The notes beneath the pieces are model-generated. The model had not been told where the DNA came from and made no database searches. It saw only the letters and a list, made by a program, of their open reading frames with translations. Shown one piece after another: positions 11,155 through 19,600 of a stretch of DNA of 64,000 nucleotides. The position numbers and the translations under genes are program-made. Position 1 is the first letter of the stretch. Every line of letters starts with the position of its first letter. The stretch is from Pomphorhynchus laevis (Eukaryota; Acanthocephala; Palaeacanthocephala; Echinorhynchida; Pomphorhynchidae), in contig WNNJ02001361.1 of NCBI GenBank assembly GCA_012934845.2, forward strand, positions 89,964 to 153,963. Direction: 5' to 3'.

Positions 11155-11420
11155 GTTGTTACTAATAAGTAAACGGGGGAAACGGACATAACTGGGTATT
11201 GGAAACCATCACAGTTCATCAGCAATCAAATCCCTAGACCGGTTTCTGCTTATTGAGCTTCATCAGTAGGGTCCAGATTTTAAGAGTGTTCAGAGATCCT
11301 CCACCACAGTTTAGACGGGTTTATAACAAGGATGATTATTACAACACGACCTTCCAGTCAACAGGCGATCACAAAGGTGATTCGGCAGATTAATTTTATT
11401 ATACATATATATATATATCG
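11155..11420 (-). mobile_element. PLE terminal-repeat-like segment carrying a hammerhead
   Basis: This less AT-rich block lies between two AT microsatellites (11,030-11,154 and 11,401-11,420) and contains the compact hammerhead motif at 11,224-11,279. It has no coding frame of note. Its position next to the 394-bp tandem repeat and a PLE endonuclease tail, plus the known occurrence of hammerheads in pseudo-LTRs of canonical PLEs, suggests a PLE terminal repeat in inverted orientation. The family assignment is inference. Confidence 0.5.
11224..11279 (-). ncRNA. Hammerhead ribozyme, compact PLE type
   Basis: Self-cleaving RNA motif read on the minus strand. Stem I is CCCUA with UAGGG, extended beyond an internal loop by AAUC with GAUU. 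The core CUGAUGA is at 11,266-11,260. Stem II is only GCU with AGC, flanked by an A-A mismatch. GAA (11,046 offset: 11,246-11,244) is followed by ACC-GGU, a self-complementary stem III with no loop, then C17 at 11,237. Cleavage is predicted between 11,237 and 11,236. The conserved core bases, A15.1-U16.1 and the GUC site are all present. The weak points are the 3-bp stem II and the mismatch replacing G10.1-C11.1. A stem III this short usually needs a dimeric fold, as described for newt and schistosome satellite hammerheads. Confidence 0.65.
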
Positions 11421-12192
11421 TTATTGCGAAAAATCGCTTGAAACTGTGGTCCAGGAGCCAAAGCTGGCTACGATTGATTTTTAATCCATATTTGCTGCTA
11501 AATAACTGGACTTCGATCATCAGCTCCATCAGTCTAATGTATCACTCCAAGACGTTCCTAACCACCCAGCAGTCATCGTCAGTCGGATGAAGTGGTTAGG
11601 GTACGTTTCGACTGCTTTTGTTATAACTATAAAGACACCAGCATTTCTTCACGATGCTATACGAAGCTCATGTGCAGAAGCGTTTTTACTGGCTTGTTGC
11701 GTGTGTGAACCTTCTAGTTATTCTTTATATAAGGCACAAATGCGTATCCGTTGATTACGAGGACACTGAATTTCTCACAGGATTCCTGAAGGAATGCGTC
11801 ATTTTATAAATTGTAATTGCGAAAAATCGCTTCAAAACTGTGGTCCTAGGAGCCAAAGCTGGCTACGATTGATTTTTAATCCATATTTGCTGCTAAATAA
11901 CTGGACTTCGATCATCAGCTCCATCAGTCTAATGTATCACTCCGAGACGTTCCTAACAACCCAGCAGTCATCGTCAGTCGGATGAAGTGGTTAGGGTACG
12001 TTTCGACTGCTTTTGTGATAACAATAAAGACACCAGCAATTCCTTACGATTATATACGAAGCTCAGTTGCAGAAACGTTTTTACTGGCTTGTTGCGTGTG
12101 TGGACCTTCTAGATATTCTTTATATAATGCACAAATGCCATCAGTCTAATGTATCACTCCGAGACGTTCCTAACAACCCAGCAGTCATCGTC
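11421..12192. repeat. 394-bp tandem repeat, about two copies
   Basis: The phrase GCGAAAAATCGCTT begins at about 11,425 and again at about 11,819, and the following ~300 bp are nearly identical (ATCATCAGCTCCATCAGTCT, CGTCAGTCGGATGAAGTGG, CGAAGCTCA). A third partial copy resumes at 12,136 with CATCAGTCTAATGTATCACT and stops at the fold-back at 12,193. The region around CTGGACTTCGAT and the hammerhead-like block is homologous to the 380-bp satellite, so the two repeats share an ancestor. Confidence 0.8.
11911..12010 (-). ncRNA. Degenerate hammerhead in the 394-bp repeat (normal strand order)
   Basis: On the minus strand: GCAGUC, then GAA at 12,004-12,002, and a long stem III starting ACGU (12,001-11,998) closed by ACGU (11,950-11,947), with a CCUAAC/GUUAGG block inside. 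C17 is at 11,946. A stem I hairpin follows (UC/GA plus AGUG/CAUU), then CUGAUGG (11,927-11,921). The order is the one used by natural hammerheads opened at stem II. The core is off by one (A9 is G, or A9 is deleted), so activity is doubtful. The first repeat copy (about 11,517-11,620) has the same layout. Confidence 0.45.
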
Positions 12193-12250
12193 TACGGTTG
12201 TTCAATCGAACTGACATCTTATAATAAGTCAGTTCGAATGAACAACCGTA
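12193..12250. repeat. Fold-back junction, 23-bp arms
   Basis: Positions 12,193-12,215 are the reverse complement of 12,228-12,250 with one mismatch, around a 12-bp AT-rich spacer. The right arm codes for the start of the RMNNRRAD endonuclease block of the PLE that follows. The left arm is therefore an inverted fragment of the same gene, which marks an inversion point between two oppositely oriented copies. Confidence 0.8.
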
Positions 12251-12640
12251 GAGCAGATATAAAAGGCTGTCGTATAAATGCAGATGGACTGGCATCACAC
12301 CTCATTAAAAATACAACACATGAAATTTAACCTGCAGTAATTGAGGGAAATATTCCAAACACTGACAAAAAAAAAGTAAGGAACTCTATTGGATAACACA
12401 ATTAATGACTGATAGATCGCTAAACAGTGAAGTGACAGGGGCACTGAAATTGGTGAAGAACAACATTAAAGATTTTATCATATATTTATGCCGTTATATT
12501 TATATTTTTATTTTTACAATTGTAGATCTTATTTCCCTGAAAAAGGCCACTAGTTGCTCAAAAGCTTGAATAAAACGATATCTTTGTGTTTCCGGTTTGA
12601 CTTAAAATCCGTGTATTTATATATACAAGTGTCCGTCAAA
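12228..12640 (+). pseudogene. PLE endonuclease C-terminal fragment
   Basis: The plus strand encodes VRMNNRRADIKGCRINADGL, then ASHLIKNTTHEI, matching the last endonuclease block (IRANNRRADLTAVRLNNDGA...) of the protein at 62,438. Further decayed sequence resembles the DRRKVEQFWIGQLMTDKSLN end (about 12,360-12,430). The tail at 12,535-12,600 has a CTGAAAAAGGCC...GCTTGAATAAAACG stretch like other PLE tails here. The frame is interrupted after H-E-I. Sequence differences from 62,438 suggest a sister subfamily. Confidence 0.65.
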
Positions 12641-12819
12641 GGATCCCAGGGTTGATTTGAGTAAATAATCTTATATATAAATATATATAATCATTTTTAG
12701 CCAGAAGCGTAAGAACGACGATAACAGTAGCAAGTACCGTTCCGTCATCACAATGACTCATCAGTACCAGATCCCTCCCACTGCTAAATACAGAGGAGGA
12801 CTGGCAGACGGCACACGAG
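12641..12819. other. Spacer with a hammerhead-like hairpin on the minus strand
   Basis: Positions 12,764-12,739 on the minus strand read CUGAUGA, a 5-bp stem GUCAU/AUGAC with a UGUG loop, then GGAAC in place of GAAAC. It resembles a hammerhead A-II-B hairpin with one core substitution. No matching stem I was found. The rest is unassigned. Confidence 0.35.
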
Positions 12820-12965
12820 TCATGTGTATAAAGTACCAGAAAGATTTCAGGAATATATATACACGAGTCATGTGTATGAAGGTATATATAGTCATGTGAT
12901 TACTGGTATATATACGAGTCATGTGTATGAAGTACCACAAAGATTTCTGGTATATATATACATAT
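12820..12965 (+). repeat. Minisatellite (ACGAGTCATGTGTATGAAG units)
   Basis: Three to four imperfect copies of a unit containing CGAGTCATGTGTATGAAGTA and AAAGATTTC.GG, separated by TATATATA runs of variable length. It ends in a TA-rich stretch that abuts the hammerhead SINE at 12,985. Short frames here are products of the repeat. Confidence 0.7.
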
Positions 12966-13247
12966 ATATAATTCCACAAACCCTAGGGTGTATGGAATGG
13001 GATATCATGAAAGAAGGATTCGGTAGCTGGTTTTCAATGCGAAAGTCACCTCGTGTGACCTAGCAACTATTCATAACATAAATAAGCATCCATCAAAGGA
13101 TCACCAGTCACGATTTCAATCGATTTTCATGATCTCATAAGATGCAATCTATAAAAAGCATGCCAGAGAGCATATCGGACAATGCAGTTTTAGGATATCA
13201 TGATTGAAGGTTTCATATACTGTGTGAAATCTGGTAATCCTGGATTC

Positions 13248-13303
13248 GTAGCCTAGCAGTCAAGAGCGCAAGCCAAGCACGGAGAGCGACAGCTCGAATC
13301 TCG
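13248..13303 (+). promoter_or_regulatory. Internal Pol III promoter (A and B boxes) of the SINE
   Basis: TAGCCTAGCAGT fits the A box consensus TRGCNNAGYNGG closely, and GCTCGAATCTC approximates the B box GGTTCGANTCC. The ~40-bp spacing suits a tRNA-derived promoter. No cloverleaf with paired acceptor arms is evident, so this is a SINE head and not a tRNA gene. Confidence 0.6.
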
Positions 13304-13341
13304 GATAAGTCAAATTTCAAAAGGCGAAGAGTTGGTAGTCA

Positions 13342-13431
13342 GCCTTCTGATGAGCCCGGGGCTACCAACATGTGGCAAAAAGCGGGCGAAACGAAAACGG
13401 CTGTGGCAATGTGGCCGTTAGTAGTCAGGGT
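13342..13431 (+). ncRNA. Hammerhead ribozyme in SINE
   Basis: Self-cleaving RNA motif in the normal type I order. Stem I is GCCUU (13,342-13,346) with AGGGU (13,427-13,431). The core CUGAUGA is at 13,347-13,353. Stem II is GCCCG with CGGGC (13,354-13,358 and 13,383-13,387), 5 bp including G10.1-C11.1, with a 24-nt loop. GAAA is at 13,388-13,391. Stem III pairs AC with GU, then AACGGC with GCCGUU across an internal loop. GUC is at 13,424-13,426, with cleavage predicted after 13,426. All core bases are present. The stem II loop is unusually long, and GUUGGUAG upstream of stem I can pair with CUACCAAC inside that loop, which could compete. Confidence 0.7.
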
Positions 13432-13581
13432 GTATGGAATTGGATATCATGAAGGAAGGATTCTGTAGCTGGTTTTCAATGCGAAAGTCACCTCGTGTGA
13501 CCTAGCAACTATTCATTACATAAATAAGCATCCATCAAAGGATCACCAGTCCCGATTTCAATCGATCTTCATGATCTCATA

Positions 13582-13585
<4 letters not shown>

Positions 13586-13640
<55 letters not shown>
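13586..13640. repeat. (AT)n microsatellite
   Basis: About 27 AT dinucleotides. It separates the truncated second SINE monomer from the first satellite unit and is the likely insertion target of the satellite-bearing element. Confidence 0.9.
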
Positions 13641-13643
<3 letters not shown>

Positions 13644-16600
13644 GGTGTTGCTTGATAGACTGGACTTCGATTCACGACTTTCAGTCACCATGTCACTTCT
13701 AGACGACCACTTCAGCATCGAAATGATGAGTACCCGGCAACACTAATCAGTAGAATGAGGTACACACTGGTCGTTTCGGTTGCCTGTGTGACATTGTGAA
13801 TAAAGGCGTTTCCGACACTTTGCTTAATTGTCTGAGGCTTACGCTCTTTACCAGATCGAATTGCTGTGCGGACCATCCTTAAACACTAGGCAGAGGTTGT
13901 TGCTGAATTGTCGCTGCACTCGTTGGATCCTAAATGGATGCGGCAGGTATAATAGTAGTGCACGGATGTGCTGAGTAGACAACGGTCCAGGATTTCTTAC
14001 GAAATACGGCATTTATACTAAATGGTGTTGCTTGATAGACTGGACTTCGATTCACGACTTTCAGTCACCATGTCACTTCTAGACGACCACTTCAGCATCG
14101 AAATGATGAGTACCCGGCAACACTCATCAGTAGAATGAGGTACACACTGGTCGTTTCGGTTGCCTGTGTGACATTGTGAATAAAGGCGTTTCCGACACTT
14201 TGCTTAATTGTCTGAGGCTTACGCTCTTAACCAGATCGAATTGCTGTGCGGACCATCCTTAAACACTAGGCAGAGGTTGTTGCTGAATTGTCGCTGCACT
14301 CGTTGGATCCTAAATGGATGCGGCAGGTATAATAGTAGTGCACGGATGTGCTGAGTAAACAACGGTCCAGGATTTCTTACGAAATACGGCATTTATACTA
14401 AATGGTGTTGCTTGATAGACTGGACTTCGATTCACGACTTTCAGTCACCATGTCACTTCTAGACGACCACTTCAGCATCGAAATGATGAGTACCCGGCAA
14501 CACTCATCAGTAGAATGAGGTACACACTGGTCGTTTCGGTTGCCTGTGTGACATTGTGAATAAAGGCGTTTCCGACACTTTGCTTAATTGTCTGAGGCTT
14601 ACGCTCTTAACCAGATCGAATTGCTGTGCGGACCATCCTTAAACACTAGGCAGAGGTTGTTGCTGAATTGTCGCTGCACTCGTTGGATCCTAAATGGATA
14701 CGGCAGGTATAATAGTAGTGCACGAATGTGCTGAGTAAACAACGGTCCAGGATTTCTTACGAAATACGGCATTTATACTAAATGGTGTTGCTTGATAGAC
14801 TGGACTTCGATTCACGACTTTCAGTCACCATGTCACTTCTAGACGACCACTTCAGCATCGAAATGATGAGTACCCGGCAACACTCATCAGTAGAATGAGG
14901 TACACACTGGTCGTTTCGGTTGCCTGTGTGACATTGTGAATAAAGGCGTTTCCGACACTTTGCTTAATTGTCTGAGGCTTACGCTCTTAACCAGATCGAA
15001 TTGCTGTGCGGACCATCCTTAAACACTAGGCAGAGGTTGTTGCTGAATTGTCGCTGCACTCGTTGGATCCTAAATGGATACGGCAGGTATAATAGTAGTG
15101 CACGGATGTGCTGAGTAAACAACGGTCCAGGATTTCTTACGAAATACGGCATTTATACTAAATGGTGTTGCTTGATAGACTGGACTTCGATTCACGACTT
15201 TCAGTCACCATGTCACTTCTAGACGACCACTTCAGCATCGAAATGATGAGTACCCGGCAACACTCATCAGTAGAATGAGGTACACACTGGTCGTTTCGGT
15301 TGCCTGTGTGACATTGTGAATAAAGGCGTTTCCGACACTTTGCTTAATTGTCTGAGGCTTACGCTCTTAACCAGATCGAATTGCTGTGCGGACCATCCTT
15401 AAACACTAGGCAGAGGTTGTTGCTGAATTGTCGCTGCACTCGTTGGATCCTAAATGGATACGGCAGGTATAATAGTAGTGCACGGATGTGCTGAGTAGAC
15501 AACGGTCCAGGATTTCTTACGAAATACGGCATTTATACTAAATGGTGTTGCTTGATAGACTGGACTTCGATTCACGACTTTCAGTCACCATGTCACTTCT
15601 AGACGACCACTTCAGCATCGAAATGATGAGTACCCGGCAACACTCATCAGTAGAATGAGGTACACACTGGTCGTTTCGGTTGCCTGTGTGACATTGTGAA
15701 TAAAGGCGTTTCCGACACTTTGCTTAATTGTCTGAGGCTTACGCTCTTAACCAGATCGAATTGCTGTGCGGACCATCCTTAAACACTAGGCAGAGGTTGT
15801 TGCTGAATTGTCGCTGCACTCGTTGGATCCTAAATGGATGCGGCAGGTATAATAGTAGTGCACGGATGTGCTGAGTAAACAACGGTCCAGGATTTCTTAC
15901 GAAATACGGCATTTATACTAAATGGTGTTGCTTGATAGACTGGACTTCGATTCACGACTTTCAGTCACCATGTCACTTCTAGACGACCACTTCAGCATCG
16001 AAATGATGAGTACCCGGCAACACTTCATCAGTAGAATGAGGTACACACTGGTCGTTTCGGTTGCCTGTGCTGACATTGTGAATAAAGGCGTTTCCGACAC
16101 TTTGCTTAATTGTCTGAGGCTTACGCTCTTAACCAGATCGAATTGCTGTGCGGACTATCCTTAAACACTAGGCAGAGGTTGTTGCTGAATTGTCGCTGCA
16201 CTCGTTGGATCCTAAATGGATGCGGCAGGTATAATATAGTAGTGCACGGATGTGCTGAGTAATCAACGGTCGAGGATTTCTTACGAAATACGGCATTTAT
16301 ACTAAATGGTGTTGCTTGATAGACTGGACTTCGATTCACGACTTTCAGTCACCATGTCACTTCTAGACGACCACTTCAGCATCGAAATGATAAGTACCCG
16401 GCAACACTCATCAGTAGAATGAGGTACACACTGGTCGTTTCGGTTGCCTGTGTGACATTGTGAATAATAGGCGTTTCCGACACTTTGCTTAATTGTCTGA
16501 AACTTTCGCTCTTAACCAGATCGAATTGATGTGCGGACTATTCTTTAAGACTGGGCAGAGGCTTTTGCCGAATTGTCAGTGCACTCGATTGATCCAAAAT

Positions 16601-19600
16601 GGATGCGGCAAGTACGATAGTAGTGCACGGATGTGCTGAGTAAACAACGGTCCAGGATTTCTTACGAAATACGGCATTTATACTAAATGGTGTTGCTTGA
16701 TAGACTGGACTTCGATTCACGACTTTCAGTCACCATGTCACTTCTAGACGACCACTTCAGCATCGAAATAATGAGTACCCGGCAACACTCATCAGTAGAA
16801 TGAGGTACACACTGGTCGTTTCGGTTGCCTGTGTGACATTGTGAATAAAGGCGTTTCCGACACTTTGCTTAATTGTCTGAGGCTTACGCTCTTTACCAGA
16901 TCGAATTGCTGTGCGGACTATCCTTAAAGAGTAGGCAGAGGTCGTTGCTGAATTGTCGCTGTACTCTTTAAATCCTAAATAAATCAGCAAGTATAATAGT
17001 AGTTCACGCATGTGGTGAGTAAACAACAGTCCAGCATTTCTTACGAAATACCGCATTTATTCTAAATGGTGTTGCTTGATAGACTGGACTTCGATTCACG
17101 ACTTTCAGTCACCCTGTCACATCTAGACGAGCACTTCAGCATAGAAATGATGATTACCCGACAACACTCATCAGTAGAATGTGGTACACACTGATCGTTT
17201 CGGTTGCCTGTGTGACATTGTGAATAAAGGCGTTTCCGACACTTTGCTTAATTGTCTGAGGCTTACGCTCTTAACCATGATCGAATTGCTGTGCGGACCA
17301 TCCTTAAACACTAGGCAGAGGTTGTTGCTAAATTGTAGCTGCACTCGTTGGATTCTAAATGGAGGCGGCAGGTATAAGAGTAGTGCACGGATGTACTGAG
17401 TAAACAACCGTCCAGGATTATTTACGAAATACGGCATTTATACTAATTGGTGTTGATTGATAGTCTAGAATTCGATTCACGACTTTCAGTCACCATGTCA
17501 CTTCTAGACGACCACTTCAGCATAAAAATGATAAGTACCTGGCAACACTCATCAGTAGAATGTGGTACACACTGGTCGCTTCTGTTGCCTGTCTGACATT
17601 GTGAATAAAGCCGTTTTCGACACTTTTCTTCATTGTCTGAGGCTTACGCTCTTAACCAGATCAAATTGCTGTGCGAACTATTCTTTAAGACTTGGCAGAG
17701 GCTTTTGCTGAATTGTCGCGGCACTCGTTGGATCCTACATGGATGCAGCAGGTATAATAGTAGTGCACAGATGTGCTGAGTAAACAACGGTCCAGAATTT
17801 CTTACGAAATACGGCATTTGTACTAAATGATGTTGCTTGATAGACTAGACTTCGATTCACGACTTTCAGTCAATATGTCACTTCTAGACGACAACTTCAG
17901 CATCAAAATGATGTTTACCCGGCAACACTCTTTAGTAGAATGAGGTACACACTGGTCGTTTTGGTTGCCTGCGTGACATTGTGAAAAAAGGCATTACCGA
18001 GTCTTTGCTTAATTGTCTAAAACCAACGCTCTTAACAAGATCAAATTGCTCTGCGGACTATCTTTAAAGACTAGCCAGAGACTGTTGCTGAATTGTCGCT
18101 GCACTCGTTGCATCCATAACGGATGCGGCTGGTCTAATAGTAGTGCACGGATGTGCTGAGTAAACAACGGTCCAGTATTTCTTACGAAATACGGCATATA
18201 TACTAAATGGTGTTGCTTGATAGACTTGACTTTAATTCACGACTTTCAGTCACCATGTCACTTCTAGACGACCACTTCAGCATCGAAATGATGAGTACCG
18301 GGCAACACTTATCAGTAGAATGTAGTACACACTGGTCGTTTTGGTTGCCTGTGTTACATTGTGAATAAAGGCGTTTCCGACACTTTGCTTAATTGTCTGA
18401 GGCTTACGCTCTTAACCAGATCGAATTGCTGTGCGGACCATCCTTAAACACTAAGCAGAGGTTGTTGCTGAATTGTAGCTGAACTCTTAGGATTCTAAAT
18501 AAATGCGGTAGGTATAATAGTAGTGCACGGATGTGCTTAGTAAACAATTGTCCATGATTATTTACGAAATACGGCATTTATACTAATTGGGGTTGCTTGA
18601 TAGACTGGACATCAATTCACAACTTTCAGTCACCATGTCACTTTTAGACGACCACTTCAGCATAGGAATGAAAAGTACCCGGCAACACTCATCAGTAGAA
18701 TTAGGCACACACTGGTTGTATCTGTTGCCAGTGTGACATTGTGAATAAAGGCGTTTTCGACACTGCTTAATTGTCTGAGGTCTACGCTCTTAATCAGATC
18801 GAATTGCTGTGCGGACTATCCTTAAACACTAGGCAGAGGATGTTGCTGAATAGTCGCTGCACTCGTTGGATTTTTCATGCATGCTGCAGGTATTATAGTA
18901 GTGCACTGAGGTGCTGAGTAATCAACGGTCGAGGATTTCTTAGGAAATACGGTATTTATACTAAATGGTGTTGCTTGATAGATTGGACTTCGATTCACGA
19001 CTTTCAGTCACCATGTCACTTCTAGACGATCATTTCAGCGTCGAAATGATGATTACCCGGCAGTACTTATCAGTAGAATGAGGTACACACTGGTCGTTTC
19101 GGTTGCCTGTGTGACATTGTGAATAAATGGCGTTTCCGACACTTTGCTTAATTGTCTGAGGTTTAGGCTCTTAACCAGATCGAATTGCTGTGCGGACTGT
19201 CCTTTAAGACTAGGCAGAGGCTGTTGCTGAATTGTCGCTGCACTCGTTGGATTTTAAATGGATGCGGCAGGTATAATATTAGTGCACGGATGTGCTGAGT
19301 AAACAACGGTCCTGGATTTCTTACAAAATACGGCATTTATACTAAATGGTGTTGCTAGATAGACTATACTTCAATTCACGACTTTCAGTCACGATGTCAC
19401 ATCTAGACGACTAATTCAGTTTCAAAATGATGAGTACCCTGAAACAATCATCAGTAGAATGAGGTACATACTGGTCGTTTCTGTTGCCTGTGTGACATTG
19501 TGAATAAAGGCGTTTCCGACACTTTGCTTAATTGTCTGAGGTTTACGCTCTTAATCAGATCGAATTGCTGTGCGAACTATCTTTAAAGACTAAGCAGAGG

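Larger units (their letters stand above)
12985..13585 (+). mobile_element. tRNA-headed SINE with hammerhead, 1.36 copies
   Basis: The first monomer runs 12,985-13,426 (442 bp). A second begins at 13,427 and stops at the TA microsatellite at about 13,586. The tRNA-like head has an A box near 13,248-13,265 (TAGCCTAGCAGTCAAGAGC) and a B box near 13,290-13,303 (GCTCGAATCTC), which would serve as an internal RNA polymerase III promoter. A hammerhead motif follows at 13,342-13,431. The first monomer starts exactly at the base after the predicted cleavage site. This architecture recalls Sm-alpha of Schistosoma. A decayed relative lies at 60,930-61,520. Confidence 0.75.

Noticed and set aside
12717-12764. 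A fourth functional hammerhead
   Set aside because: CUGAUGA and a 5-bp stem II are present, but GGAAC replaces GAAAC and no matching stem I with a GUC site was found.
13240-13316. A tRNA gene
   Set aside because: A and B boxes are present, but no acceptor-stem pairing or proper anticodon arm is evident, and the segment continues into a repeated SINE body.
14481-14510. A simple local hairpin (TGATGAGT with ACTCATCA on the minus strand) as the sole explanation of the CUGAUGA motif
   Set aside because: The hairpin is real and could compete, but it does not explain the exact stem I, II and III complementarities next to GAA and C17, so both readings are kept and the hairpin alone is not reported as a feature.
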